A stretch of DNA of 64,000 nt from Trichuris trichiura (taxonomy: Eukaryota > Nematoda > Enoplea > Trichinellida > Trichuridae): NCBI GenBank assembly GCA_037903355.1, contig JBAJFE010000004.1, forward strand, positions 496,001 through 560,000. The letters run 5' to 3'. Both the position numbers and the translations under genes were made by a program. Position 1 is the first letter of the stretch, and the number at the start of each line of letters is the position of its first letter. A model generated the notes under the pieces. The model ran no database searches. It had not been told where the DNA came from and saw only the letters and a program-made list of their open reading frames with translations. Positions 47,653-61,800 of the stretch are shown in pieces.

Positions 47653-50600
47653 CTATAAAACACGCAAAGCTAATCTCACATAGACACCAACTTTTTTTTA
47701 TCAGTTGCTTAATAAACAACTTAGCTTTTAAATTCCAATTACGGTTTCGCGTAAGGCGCTGAATTGGCCTGATGATTTTTTCAGCAAAAAAAAGGAAGTT
47801 CCGCGCTTATCGTAAAAGCGTATAGTGCTAAGAATGTGCTGAAGATCTACTCAGGAAGCTTTAACACATTCTTTTCTTAGTAGCCTCGATATAAGAACCT
47901 GCTTATCAGATACTGTAGCAGAGCCTCGAGTGACGGTGAATGAAGTGGATAATGCAACTGAGCTGTACACTATAGAGACTGACATTGCAGAACGAAGTAC
48001 TATGTACAAATTCGTCAGACAAAAAAAGAACACCTTAGCTACTTGAAACCCTTGTTTACCGAGCAGGCGGAATGAACGAACTAGTATCCCGCTGAAACTT
48101 AAATCTTATAGTACTTGATTATCATTTTGCTTTCAAATCCTACTGTAGCATGACGTTACCTTCGTGAAATATCCACCCGAATTGGCGCACTTTGCTGGAT
48201 TTGCATGCAAAAAAAGATCAACCCGCTGAAGGAAGTTCAACAACCTTCCGCTTCGAATGAATTGCTTGCAATAAAAGTAAGTTATTGGTTAATTTCAGTC
48301 GGTATACAATGGGTGAAAGTTTTATGAAATTCTCGTCAGAAATTTTTAATGAGAGCAATCTGGAAAAATCTTGACTTTAGCACTTCTTCCTCGAGGCGAT
48401 TAGGCCCGCCGAAGCGGAATACTCATCTCTGCTAAAGCAACTCTCAACCAAGCAGCGTGTTTAGAAAAATCTTTCAACTTTAGATTTTAGATAATCGGTT
48501 TTCACAGCAACTGACGGAAGCAAATGCTTCCGTTGGATCAGAGAAGACAGATGGTTACGATTAAGACTAATCGTTGTTTCATAACACACTCGCTATGTCA
48601 AAATAACTATTATTTCAAACCTGTTTCGCAACAAAAAACCTTAACGTCGCTTTCTCCCACCTTCACGCCAAAAGGAATGAGGCTATTATCAACTGACATC
48701 GCAACTCGAGCTCACGTGGAAAACAAATGATTCTAAGCAGATGTCGCGATTGTTGGCAACTATCGATGGATAGATTTAAAAAGTGATCAAACTGATTTGG
48801 ATTAAAAAATAAGCAACGCCCTAACAAACCGGATGTGTGCTATTTAAGCAAAACTTTTCATGAGGGCACTTTTTCACTACCTGATAGTTGCATTGTACTT
48901 GTTCAGTGAGAACAAGTTGAATAATTAGAAAACTTGGACTTTGAAACGAACCGCTGATACGTTTCGCTACACGGAACACGGTTGAACTGCTGTACGCATT
49001 TAAATGTTTTAAAAACTAAAGCAAAGTTGGCAATAGCTCTGCGTAAGCAATGTTCACGCATTGTACCGCTAAACGATAGGGACCTGTTCTGCTAAATTAA
49101 TCCATCAGTCAACAAATGACTTGGCAGCGGTACGGCAAGCCAACTAAGGCGAACGGAATTCGGGAATGAAAGAGAAAACCTGTATTCGACCGGTCAACAG
49201 GCCATCTCGTGCCAACATGAAAACTGGATCCAATTACAATGTTAAAACAGTGTCATCCGATGCATCCGAATCAAATGTACCTGCTGCTTATTGAAGTTAC
49301 TGGCATTTTCCTCAAAGCTCTCGTCAATGGTGCGATCGGCTTTTCCAAGGGTTTCCAAAAGCTAAAGTACAAACATGTTAACCTTGACAGGCTACCGCAA
49401 GCTAGCACGAACCATTTCCTTAGCCCTGAAGGTCTTCTTTCGAATATTTTTTGAAAAATTGTCCGACATGACGATGGCACAAGCGAGGTCAAAGCGATAG
49501 GTTAATGCAATTGCGCAACCAACCAGACGGAACTACAATTCACAAACGCGAATTGCCATCCAGTCGCGACAAATATGAAAAGCCGCGTCAAGCATACAAA
49601 CGGAACACGTCGCGAATACGGATCGTACGGTGAATCAAACCTTCAACACTCGGCAGGAACGCAAACTTTGATGAATAATGCCGACACAACAAATATAACA
49701 TGACGCATACGTCCCGCCAAACCATTAAGCGAACATTGGCACCAGCTGATTAGATATCACGCATGTCAGCATTTCAGATGAATATATTAGAGAAGAAAAA
49801 GAAGAATAATGTTACATGACGAAAAGGACGCTGCGAATTCATAGATTCCTTGCGCAAAAGCAATTAATGCAAAGAAGCCTGGGAACGTTGAACATGCATT
49901 GACAACCCGTGCGATGCAACATGCTCGTACAGTATGACATTTAACGATTTGCAAGTTCGTAGAATTCGTTGGCAAATCAGACCGGTTCTATTCATAGTCA
50001 CGAAACTTTTGTGTCCCTGCGGAGCGCTATTCGGTACGCGATAAGGGTTTATCTACCATGCGACGTAAAAAATAAGCACCCCAGAAGCTTGATCGTTATA
50101 ACGTCTTTGCAGACGCGTTTGATAGCAGGACTTCATTTTTACCAATTCTGTACCGGTTGAAAGATGGCGGAGGACACGGTAAGAGGCCTATGACGATTGC
50201 AAAAATACTTGCACCGTAGCAAGAATGCAGACGGCTGATTCCTATCTATCAAGAGCAACTTGTTCGAGATGAACGTTTACAAACAAGCGAAGCAAGTAAA
50301 ACCGGCTTTTGGAATGGATAATGCCTTGAGTGAGCGGTAAACGCACCCAGTTTTGTGCCATGTCTGGGCTGCCAGTCGAACCGGGCATGTCTAGTATGAC
50401 CGATTGGAATTTGCTCACTTTCAAGAGTCGACCGGCCGAGCTGACGCGGAGAAATGAACTGAAATTAACGATGTCGTTTTCTGCTTGCAACCCAGTCGTA
50501 GAAAGCCGTAAAGCTGTTGGCTTTTCAAGAAATTTTTCCTTACCCATTTTTCGTACAAAAAATGAAAAAAACCGAGCTCAGCTTAATTTGGTATGCCGAA

Positions 50601-53600
50601 AGATCTTGTTTCTACTATTACGTGAAGAATAGAATGTAGATTAAATTCTGTCGGTCGCGGAAAGACAGCCGGTGAAAGTTTCAAATGCATAAATATTTTG
50701 TGTACATTCTTAGCGGCCTCCTAATTCATCTTTGTGACGTCATTGAGTTCAAATACGCGTTGGAGCAAGCTTAGAGTTATTTTTCAAAATCACGTTCGCA
50801 ATCACGGAGTTCTATTTCAAACCTTTCGGCGTATTAATTCTAAAAAATTCGCGCAAGTGTAAGTCGAGCTGAAGATGGGCGACTATACTTGCCCATAATT
50901 TAAATTCTTTACAGGCATTTTGACCAAATAATTTGCATATTAAACCAAATTATTAATAAAAGTTTTTCAACGGGACATAGAAAATCCGTACAAAAAGAAG
51001 CCAAAAAATAATTTGCATAGTCTTAATTGATCTGGATGGAAGCTCGCTTGTACAAGCGGTCCCTTTCAGTTTAACAGTACAGTTTAATTTTCTCGTTTAG
51101 CGATCAAACGCGCCGCATTCTCTTAGCAATTTCTTTTTCAGCCCATTCAAAATCCAAAGCTTACATGCGCACCGTAAACCAATGACCGTAAGAACGAAGA
51201 CAGTTGTCAATTGTGATACAAAATCATTCGACAGTAATTTAAATTAGGTCATGGGAAATATGATTCCTAAATATCTTTCAATCATTTTCGTCAGCTTTCA
51301 GCAGCCGGTGACGCGTAAATTTATTCATATTTCATACTGTATTACATTCTCCTCGTTCGATACAATTTTCATTAGCGTGCAGAAATTCGCTGGCTTTGTT
51401 TAAACAGCGCAGGCTGGCATGTCCCACGTGTTAGTCATTTCGCCGAGTCACCACGAACCACGTTATCGGAATACTACCTATGAACGCGGGTAAATTTTAT
51501 TTGCCAGTTGTAGTTGGTACATTCACTCAAGTGATAGCTGTTTCAGGGTTATTTTTCTGCCAGAGTGCTGAAACGGAAGCTTGAAATAGTGCTTGCGACT
51601 CGTCATTGTACCAACAGGTAATCTTTTGTCTAATTTATTCGTCTGTAACCTTTGATTTCATTTTTTGCGCCATTAAATAAAGTTTTTAGAAAAAGTACGA
51701 CTTTAATTTTCGAAATAATAGATGCCGTTATCCACAGATCAAATCTCAGCTTACTGTAGAATTACTAAATGATATTCAAGTAATAATGCTTAGATTTTCT
51801 GTCTCTGTACGTGAATACAACACAACAAAGCACTAGACGCTGGTTGACAAGATGCGTTTTTGATAAAATTTACAGCTGAGGCTGCTTTAACAACTAGGGA
51901 GCGCAAGTTTTCAAAATTCAGCATCGTAGGGCAGCAGTTTTGCCCTATTTTCTCTTTATTACTTCAGTTAGCTTTTTCGCAGCTTGAAGAAGGCAACTGC
52001 TATGCTTAATGCTTCAAGTCAAACTGCGTAACGAAAATAAGGATGCCTCAAGCGACATTAACGCAAAATGTTGACTTATGCGTCGCATTAAGCTGAAAAA
52101 GACGCATATTTTTTGTCGTAGCAGTTCATGCTTATTTGGAGTTAATGTTTGTTAATGCTGCAGCATTGCACTAGGCTAACCGACGCCTGAACTGCTACGG
52201 CTTCCTAAGGAATAACACTGCATTGAACGGATGAAAAGTCAAACAGCTTCAAAGCTGATAGAAAAATATTCAGCTTCTGCTAAGAAAGTGGGACGTCATA
52301 TTTTAGCTAAAGTTGTAGGTCATCCGGAATTCATCTCTCGTCGTCGTGCAGCATTAAAATTTTAGGAAGCATTCTTCTGTCAGAGCCTGAAACTAAGTAT
52401 GCCTTTTTCTGAGATGCCAAATTTATTTTTCAGATTTTCGGTAAAACAAAAATACTAAGCATAGCCTAAATTAATAATGCGTTTCTTCTGCTGCCATTTG
52501 AAATATCTTATCCTCCTGAAAACAGAGTTCCTTCTGTAGCGGCACTCGAACTTAAAACTCATAATCTGTTTCATGGTGAAAATAAGCTGCTGGACAGCAA
52601 AACGGTTTGCTTTTACCCGAATGGCCGGAGAACAGCTTTACATGAATAACGTAGGAGTGTGCTAGCAGAAAAACGGCTGATAGACGTAAAATAATACAAT
52701 TGTCGAGAAAGTTTTAAGTTTTCGTAACGCACGGTTTCCGTATAAGACAGAGACAGTAAATTGAGCTACGAGAGGAATGCGCATGATTTAAACGTTGTCA
52801 TGCTTCAACAAAGAGCGGCATAAAAATAGGTATCCATGTTAAATACGATAGCGAGGAAGAGCTTATGGAAGCAGCGGGCTGCTACTATTTTTCCGTCGAA
52901 TTCTTATTGCTTTTTAGACGACATAAGTGAACTAATAACCTTTTCAAAAGATTTCTTGCTGACAAGGCAATAACAACTGCGCCACTACGTTTTGAGTCAA
53001 TTATTTTGGTAATACAGAGGAAACCAACGCAGCAGCTTTATTTTTAAATAGGTACTGCAATGGCAATGAACACCTGAGGAGAGCAGCTTATGATCGTTCG
53101 GAATGCGCGTAGTAGTTTCAACCAGCGTTGTTCTCCTTTTCTCTTGCGAAATATTTTTCCGGCACTCACTTCGGGAAGCTGCCTGCCAAATTCGCGTTTT
53201 AATTAATCATCCTAAACAAAGCGCATTATCTATTTTTTGAATCACGTGACGCTTACAAATCGGCGCCGCGTATGTTATGAACTGCTTATGGATTCTGTTG
53301 ATTTAACAACCTACTGTTGTCGCTTTTCTCGAAGCCAAATTGAACGCGGGCGAATAACGTTGCCAAATTGCAACGATTTGTTTTGGGCGAACTTGATTTT
53401 CCTTCTGTAGTTTACGTGCGTTCAGATAGGCGTTTGTTGTTTTGTTTCCGGCAATGCGATTAAGCTGCGCATTTAAGTTTGCTCTGTATACGTTGACGGA
53501 CAGGCGTCGATTAGCGCGAGTTCGCGCATGCAAAACGCGTAGTCTGTATTTACCTACCAATTAATGGGTTAATCGTTTCGTTGCTGGTACGCCATTGCAC

Positions 53601-54534
53601 GCAAAATTGCTACTTCGCCCCAAGTAAAGCGATTAGAAATTGCGAGTGCAGCAATCGAGTTGCGAACAGCTTGCAATTTACCCGCTTGCTTTGCCTGCAT
53701 TCCCCCATTTCGTCGTAGTCGATTGCCCGCCAGGCTTTTCTGGCTACGTGATTAATTCCGACCTAAGCCCAGAAAGGTAGGCTTCAATAGTTAAGCCTTT
53801 GGCATAGGTTGAATTTGGCTAAAGTCAAAGGATGCCGAAGCTTCGGTTTTCCCGTTGTAAATATTTTGTTGCCTGTTTCCGCGTGATCGATGCATGTCGG
53901 CTCTATCGGTCGGCCGTTTCGACAATTTGCCCTTGCGCTGCGCTGTTTGTCCCTGATCATGCGTGTAGTTTACTTGAAAAACTGGCCTGCCAGCCCGGAA
54001 CGATTTTCTTTTCTTTGCCTCGACGGCGTATGGAATTGCGTTTCGTTTTGCCGATCGAAACGCCGCCGACGTGCCCTAGTCGCGCTGTGTTGCGCAATGC
54101 TCACTTAACCTATTTCCTTTATGCTGTCAGCTTTTCTTATCTCCATTGTTTCATTGCTCGACGCCAAAGAGCCTTTGTTTCTTTCGCTATGCTCACCTAA
54201 GAAAAAGTGTCATTTATTAGCAGCCTCTTCTACTGATTGCATTTCTCGGGAAGCGCTGAATTTGAAAACTGAGCCAAAGGTCGAATCCTCCCCACTGGCT
54301 AACCATTTTTGCTAGACATGATGCTCCACTTGTGTGATCCATATTGATCTTTCTCCCTATTAGCGTAGTTCTTGCCATTTCACAGTGATTTCATTAGATG
54401 TTGTTTTTTGCAGAGATGTCGCTAGAAAAGTGACATGTTTCAACAGCAGAGTGAATCCTGTCTCGGTGACTTAACGGCGGTGATGTTGACTTCTCAGTGT
54501 GTCAGTGGGCCAGTCGGTTATTTGTGTAGAATCC
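47653..54534. other. Gene-poor region, 6.9 kb
   Basis: It must hold the 5' exon(s) and promoter of the amphiphysin gene unless these lie elsewhere, and the promoter of the PI3K subunit. I searched for the BAR start motif without success. Open frames such as 50242-50547(-), 53832-54200(+) and 53303-53560(-) show no domain. GC content is higher from about 53600 to 54100. Confidence 0.45.
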
Positions 54535-57500
54535 ATGCAGCCGGCCAATGTTGCAGTTGCAAAATCCGATGAAACTGAAGCGACTACTTCGTCCCTTATT
54601 CTACCATCCGAAATTTCCTCAGCGCCATGTAGTAGCAGCGGTTCATTGCCGGCTGGGGACATTGATTCCGTTCAGTATACCTGGTTTTGGGGTGACGTTA
54701 GTCGCGAAGTAGTAAACGACAGAATGAATGGACAACCGGACGGCTCATTCTGTATACGCGCGTCGAGCAGTCCAGGAGATTATACATTAACGTTGCGTAA
54801 GGATGGCGCTACAAAGCTGGTCAAAATATACGGAAAAGACGGCTGCTTTGGCCTTTCGCCTACGGATACTTCCCAGTTTTCGTCGTTGGTTCATTTGGTG
54901 GACTTCTACAGCACTCACTCGTTGAAAGCTTTCAACCATAGTTTAAACATTGTTCTCAGGCATCCGGTACCTCGTTATCCCTCATCTGGCGAAAAGCTGC
55001 AGGCTGAAAAGGAGGATCAATTGGTAAAGAAAGTTGCGGACTTGCATTTGGAATGCAGTCGAAAGACTCTGTGCTACGAACGTGCCTACGAAGAATTTCA
55101 GCAACTGTTGCATCACCTTGAGGGAAGGCGCTTAGCTTTACTCGCCTTTGACGAAACACTCAAACTTTTCCAGGAACAGGCAGAGCTCAATCTTCAGTAA
55201 GTATCTCCGTTTCCTGTCGCGAAACTGTGTTTTCAAATATTTTTTTTTACCCTCAGGTAGGCGCCTCATTTAGGCTACAGTAAATAAGTCTTTATTGTTA
55301 GGTGCAAATTTCTTAGATAAGTCGTCAAGTATCGCGCATACGTTTAGTGTTTGCCCACCAACGAGATTCGCTTGAAAAAGCGTCCAACCCAACGCGTTAT
55401 CTTGATTAATTCCCACCAGAGACGGTTATCTTTAAGTCGATGTTGATTAGCAACGTATTTTATCATAGCAACTTTTCGCTGCCGTTGCAGTTGCAGCTCC
55501 GATGCGCGACGCCGCTATCCAAACAAGTTGGACGCTTAGCGCACGTATTATTTGAATTTAAAATATACGAGCATTCTTTTTTCCGCTTCGGATGGTATTT
55601 TCAATGTGGCCCATTGTTGCAACCTCGATAGCGCATGACCTGTGTCAACTGGTCGCCGATATCTTTGCCATTGAAAATGTGCGAAAAGTCTTTCGATCGC
55701 TGAAAAGCCCCTCTTAATTGACTATGCAATTTTACGTTTGAAAAAAAATAGTCCAATGAGCGTCGACGTCATTTGAATGAGTTGTTTTGTTGCGCACCGT
55801 TGCGTTGCTCGCGCGCCGGGCTATTTTTCACTTATTTGTCAGCGGCAAATTGCGAAACATTGCTTCCATAAATTGGTCGAACTCGTTACTGCGCTATTGT
55901 ACGGTTGTTTGGTGAATTATGCTTAAAGTTGAACAACAACCTGAAAATGTTTTGCAGCGCTTAAGAGTTGTCAGTCGGAGGAAAGAAAAGCTCCCTTTTT
56001 TGGCGCTTTTATTAAAGAATTAAAGAGACGATAACGTTTATGCAAAAATGTGGTCCTATAAACTTTTTTCCATCCCATTCCTCAGCCGCATGAATCAGTG
56101 GGTAATCCATTTGAACTACTGATTGATTAATGATAAGAAATGAGAGTTCATTAAGAAAAAGGTGCTACGTCGACAGTTTGCGAAATGCCGTATAAGCGTA
56201 ACTCGGTATTATTCGATTTTCGAACTTTTATTGAACGCCGAAAAGGTGAGCCTTCAATTTTGTGACATACGAGCTCTCGAGTTGCCGAGTTGCAATTGCA
56301 AACTAATGCTTTTGCTAATGAGGCGCGAATAATTGATCCTTTTTAAAGAGTTTCGCTAGCGCGCGCGCGGCACAGGTTTATCTTTGATCAGTTTTAAATT
56401 TGTTCATTACATTTTAGCATTGCGTACTTTCTTTCGGGGGTCGGAATCGATTTTTAAAAACCAATTTGGGGGTGTCGGAAGGGTTGAGTTGTAGGCCGGT
56501 TGAGCGCGTAAACTTTTTTTTTGCTCGCTCCTTCATTCCTGCTGGTGCTTTGCGAGTATCCATTAAAACTGGCCAAATGGGTTCTTTGAAAGGTTAATCT
56601 GAGTTTTATTTTTGCCGTTTTGTCGTTTCCGGCCCGCGGGAAAGGACGTCAATTGTAATTCACGTTCCTGTTCCCATTGATTTATTTTTGTACTTTAGCC
56701 AATTGCGCGTGAAAGTCGAGAGCGAATTGAAGTAAACTTTGACGGTTTGTCGTTTCAAGCAACTTTTGAATAAGGTCGCGCCAGCATTTTTGTAATCCAA
56801 GCGCGATTGCGCCTACAGTATCCCTATATAATATTCAATGTTGATTTATGACAGCGAACTGAGCTCGTTGTACAGCGTGGTTCCGCGTCGCTTGAAAAAT
56901 AGTTTTCAGAAAATTCGCTATTATTTCCTATATGACGTCACCGTCGGCCATTTATGCGTGTTAATGAGTGTTCGCTAATGATAATCTCGTCAACGAAATG
57001 CCATGGAAGATAAATTGATGACGAAAGTGGTCAGTCGTCAAATGAGCATTTTTGGTAGGTCAGCCAGCCTGCTTGCTCGTTTAATGCTATTAATAGCATG
57101 TCATCCCAAGTCGTTGCTACGAAACCAGATCAAGTTCGTAGAACCTTTAGGTTAAAGCATTAATTTCAGGCTTGCCATACATCTAGTAGTTTCATCTTTT
57201 TATTCAGCGAATAATGAGCTTTTTGAATATAATTCCAAATAAGGAAACCATAATTCATTAAAAGTACAATACAATAATCATATGGATTAAGTTGTATGCA
57301 AATGCTCGTCGTCGAGCTCGTTTTGAAATTAACTCGCACTCGACAGCCTACTGAAGCGACCGTTCGTTGAGAGGGTAATAAAGGAAACGTTTTTCGTTCA
57401 AGTTGTCGAGTGGTACTGGAGCGCCACGAAAGTCGGCAGCTAAGAATTAACGAAGGCATTTGTAACTATGTTGCAAAGGCCGTTGATTGAAACTATAACG

Positions 57501-58871
57501 ACGTCGTTGCAAGACAAGTTTTCAGTACAACATCGATTATTTCTTTTACATATATACGCTTCCGAAAAAGTGCTTTAAAAAAGATAAACGTGAAGTAAAT
57601 GTGAGTTGACTTTTCAGGCTAAAGCGCCTGAGAACGTTCTTAGCGATTAACACAAGAAGGGAGAAGTTGTAAGAAGCGTAAAAGGGTTTTGAAAGCGGAT
57701 AATTATATGCTAAAATTGATATGGCGCTCTACGTTGAGCAAAAGCTCAATTTCCTTTTTTGTACTTGGCTTTAGACGCTCTTTTGTCTCGTCAAAATTTC
57801 ATTATCCGCAAGATGTTTTTTTCTGCGACTAAAGAGCATAAGTTTCGTTGCTGCTTGGCGGGATTCCAAGTTTGTTTGACACCTCGTCTCGTTGCGCATT
57901 ATAATCTTTGACCTCAAGCTATGTTGAGCGTAGTTATATAAGTTATCTCTGTCACAAAAATATGCAATGCATTTACCTGTCGTTGAAACGGTTTCTGCTC
58001 TAAGTTGTCTTTTTTATTCTTCGGTATCTTTGGTAGCATGGGATTGTTGCAACTCTTTACAAGATAAGTGACCAAACCGATTGTTCAGAATCGGCGTGGC
58101 GGATAAAAATTTTACTTAACTGTTTTAACTTTTATGCTAATCAGTTCTCACGAATGCTGTTTCAGATTTCAGAGTAAAGCTCAAATGCACGACAAGCATC
58201 GCATGGCGGAAAACTTGAACATATTGAGGTCTCGTATTCGTTTGCTGCACGACAGCAAAGAGAAGACAATAGCGGAAATTGATTTATGCTCAAGAAAACT
58301 CAGGGAGGTCGAAAGTGAATTGAACGCCATGAAGCCAGAATTGTGCACGTTGCTCAGTCAACAGGATAAGATGGAACGGCTTCTTGCCGAACATGGAATT
58401 CCTTTATCGACTGTAACCCGTTTGATTACCTCTAAACTGGCCGAGAAAAGCCCGTCGATGGAAGAGTCGACATCGGACCATACCTCCTTGGAATGTCGCA
58501 TGCTCGAACGGAACATCCGCGCTGGTACCATGGCAACGGATTCTTCCCTGTGGCTGTTGTCCGATTGTTCCAAACAGGATAGCACGGTGCGATTGGCCGA
58601 CCGGCCCAATGGCACTTTCCTGATTCGGCCGTCGGAAAGTCGAAAAGGCTACTACGCCCTTTCCATTGTTTGCAACGGTCGAATTTTTCACTGCCTGATC
58701 GAAAGGAAAAATGGATGCTTTGGCTTTGCCGGTACTGACGCTCTATTCTCTTCGCTGAACGATTTGGTCTTTCATTATTCGATCAATTCAATGAAGGAGC
58801 ACAATCCAAATTTGGATACAACTTTAGTGCAACCTGTCTTGGGACAACGGGTACGAAAGCGTAGCCAATAA
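54535..58871 (+). CDS. PI3-kinase regulatory subunit, p55-like (nSH2-iSH2-cSH2), 2 exons, 455 aa
   Basis: Class IA regulatory subunits hold and inhibit p110 and recruit it to phospho-YxxM receptors; C. elegans AAP-1 is the nematode example. Exons 54535-55196 and 58166-58871 join in phase (CA|A) to 456 codons. nSH2 (about residues 47-145): [24 protein letters not shown] (the FLVR arginine is present), [32 protein letters not shown]. iSH2 (about 150-325): long charged helices through [11 protein letters not shown] and [23 protein letters not shown]. cSH2 (about 335-440): [33 protein letters not shown]. There is no SH3 or RhoGAP domain, so it is of the short p55/p50 type. The ATG at 54535 is the first in frame after an upstream GTG. 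The single intron is 2969 nt, by far the longest here. Confidence 0.92.
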
Positions 58872-61800
58872 AAATGTCGTCGGCATGAGAAGAAGAAAAA
58901 AACAATTTGATATTTCTTTTTAATCGCTGTTGTTGCTCATTGTTTTTTGTAGGCATAGCTTAGCCTATGTCGTATGCTTTAGTTTAGCATGCCTATTTGT
59001 ATTGTTTGTTGCTAAGCAGTTGATGATGTAAATAGCTCGCCAAAAGAAAATAATTATTTATGCTCATCACGCGGAGTGTATATCGCCTTGTCGGTTTATT
59101 GTAAGTTTTCCATTGTCAGCGTTCGAAAGCTGATCATGGAAATCGATCATTCCGAAAGTGCGTTTAAACGCTGAACAGTAAAGATTGGGCAGTCGTTCAT
59201 AAACAGTTCAATGCCATTATTTGTGATCAATGAGAGTCAGTTTTGTTCCAATACAAATCCTGCTGAATTCAATAGCATAATTGAGCTCAGCTTGCTTTTG
59301 AATTTGCATTTCAGCGTCATCACACGAGCAGCGAAATCGTAGGAAAGCAAGGATGCAAGTTGCGCAGATTGGCGAAGCATATTTTAATCGCTGAATTTTT
59401 TGCCCAGAAATACTGCTTTTATATCCCCTATGCAAATTACTAGGGCGCTTACTACTCTAAGCTGTCCGGGATGCACAAGTAGCATGAGAAAATTATGAAT
59501 AAATTGCCTGGTGGATTTATCTGGAATGATGCAAGAATACACCTTAGCGATGTAGCCTGCATACAGTTCTTACTGTATTTTTATTATTCTAGCGTTTTTT
59601 GTGCATAGAATAAATCGATTTTATTAGCCAGTCTACAGTTAGTTATTTGTGCTTTTTATAATATTTTCTACAGCAATCACAAGCATGTACGTTGCAGAGA
59701 TGTGCGCTATCTTTGAATCCATCATCTCGCGCATGTTTGACGCGACAATTTTTTGACGCGAGTATTGTTTGACCCAATCACCGTTTGATGCAGACATTTT
59801 TGTTTTCTACAAGTGTAAGTTAGAGTGCACAGTGTTTTGGTGGCTATCTTTTGAAGGCATTCTCGTTTTTACAGCGCGTTGCTTCTTCAGGCTACAGCTG
59901 CAACAGTTTGCTGCAACCAATGGGCTTCATGCCGACGTGATTCACGAAGAAGCGCCTGTCGTAACCCCACGCAGTTGCGCCACCATGAAAAGATAAATTT
60001 TCCGAACCGTATCGGGTACAATGGAAGCTAGGTGGAAACCTCGCGTCAAACCGCGCGCGTCAAAACATGACGCTCTTCTTGTACGTCGTCAGCACTCTTG
60101 TTTTTAGGAAAAAAACTGACAATTGTTCTGGAAGCGGAAGCGCTTCAAATTCTCGCTGTTATCCGAAGGCAGGTGTACTAATCAATCATCAACAAGGAAA
60201 CGAAGTTGACGTTTCTCACTGCAGCCAAAGATGAGTTTTGTTCGAGCACTAACACGCCTTAGAGTGTGAATGGGAGACCAGATCAACCATACAGATTTTG
60301 CTTTTCATCTGCGTTTGGCGTGAATTAATAATCTGTGGCGCTAAAGCATTTTGCTTTGCGCACCATGGGCAAGCGGACGACTGCATACCGCATGCGCAGC
60401 TTCCCGCAGAGCGATGATCGCATACGCTTGCTGTTGACAAGCTCAAAAATTGCAATGGATGTTTCCTTTGCCCTCGCTTGAGACAAAAGACTAAAACGCA
60501 AAAGCAGCAAAAAAATTGCGCTCCTCAGCGGGAGACTTACTGTAACATGTAACCTGACTATCCTTTGCGTCGCTTGAAGTACGTTATGACCCAACTAGCT
60601 TTACTGCAGTTTACTTGTGGCTTATCATAGCTCAAGCGTAGGCTTAGATCTTGAGAGTCAGTACGTAACAAATAGTCAAGACGGAGACTCATCCTTCAAT
60701 GAGCATTGCTAAGTGGTTTTGCGGACTCTGTAACTGAGTGGGAGTACTATATTATTCTCTGCTGCTTCCTATGCGTATTACAGGGTTAAAAGCTTCCATT
60801 CAGCAAATATGAATGCCAGTGAACTTTCCCTAATTTTGCTCATAATGACGTTGGAATTTCTCCAACCGTTTTGGCTAGTGAGCGTGTATTGATGGCGGTG
60901 AATATTGGATAAAATTATTCTGTGTGTTTATTTCTGCAAGTGAAGGGTATCACATAGGCAAAGGGCCTTAACTTCTGAAATCGTGGCTTGCACTTCTATC
61001 GACTGGAAGACAAAGACCATTATTTCATGCCCTTATAGATGTGCTTACTTGCTGAAGATATGTAAATGACTTTTCTGAGGCGACATATTCCAGAATATGC
61101 AGTATGCAAAGAAGGCGATGCGATTTTCGCAGAATATGCATTTGAGCTGATCATTTTTTTGTGCCTCTTTCCCTATGGAGATGTTTTCTTCAATATGCGG
61201 AATAAATAACCACACGCTGCAAACTGTTGTGAAAATGACGAAGGAGGCCGTAACCTCCGCTGTAAGCTCGTCGAGAACATCTTTCTGAACGCACATAGGC
61301 TTAAATGACGTCCTATATGCCGTCGCTACCCTGACACATTCTTAAACATACGAAAACAGAACCCACCAAAATTAACAATGGACATCGTCGCAGGCAGTGC
61401 ACATTTAAATAACTGCCTTTTGACCGAAGCGGAAATCTGGTTGTTTTTTACATTGAAGATGCATTACGCTGCTAACAGGTTTTCTCGGTTCTATTTTTCA
61501 GCGTTGTCCTGTTAAGGGGGTAAAGTCCGGTTTATGGCATTCTGTATGGGTTCAAGGCTGTCGTCTCGGTAGTTAACTCTGTGAAATTTTCTACTGAGCG
61601 CTAAATGGCTGTCAACAATGGTCAGCCAGCCGGGCAGCAAGTGACCTACATGAATATTTGCTAAACTACAAGTCGACTTAGTAAATATCACCACAGTGCT
61701 ATTTCACTGTATATCTAAGGAATTAACTATAAAGAAAAGAATAGGAATCAAAGCAACTGCCTTTCTTTAAGGAACAGTTAGCTTGATTGACTTTCCTTTA

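Noticed and set aside
50370..50400. CCCGGTTCGACTGG, T-arm-like
   Set aside because: No cloverleaf could be built around it. Likely chance.
11146..53832. Near-identical 20-mers AATTTGGCTAAAG(A/T)CAAAGG at about 11146 and 53812
   Set aside because: Only one short match without extended similarity. Too little to call a repeat family.
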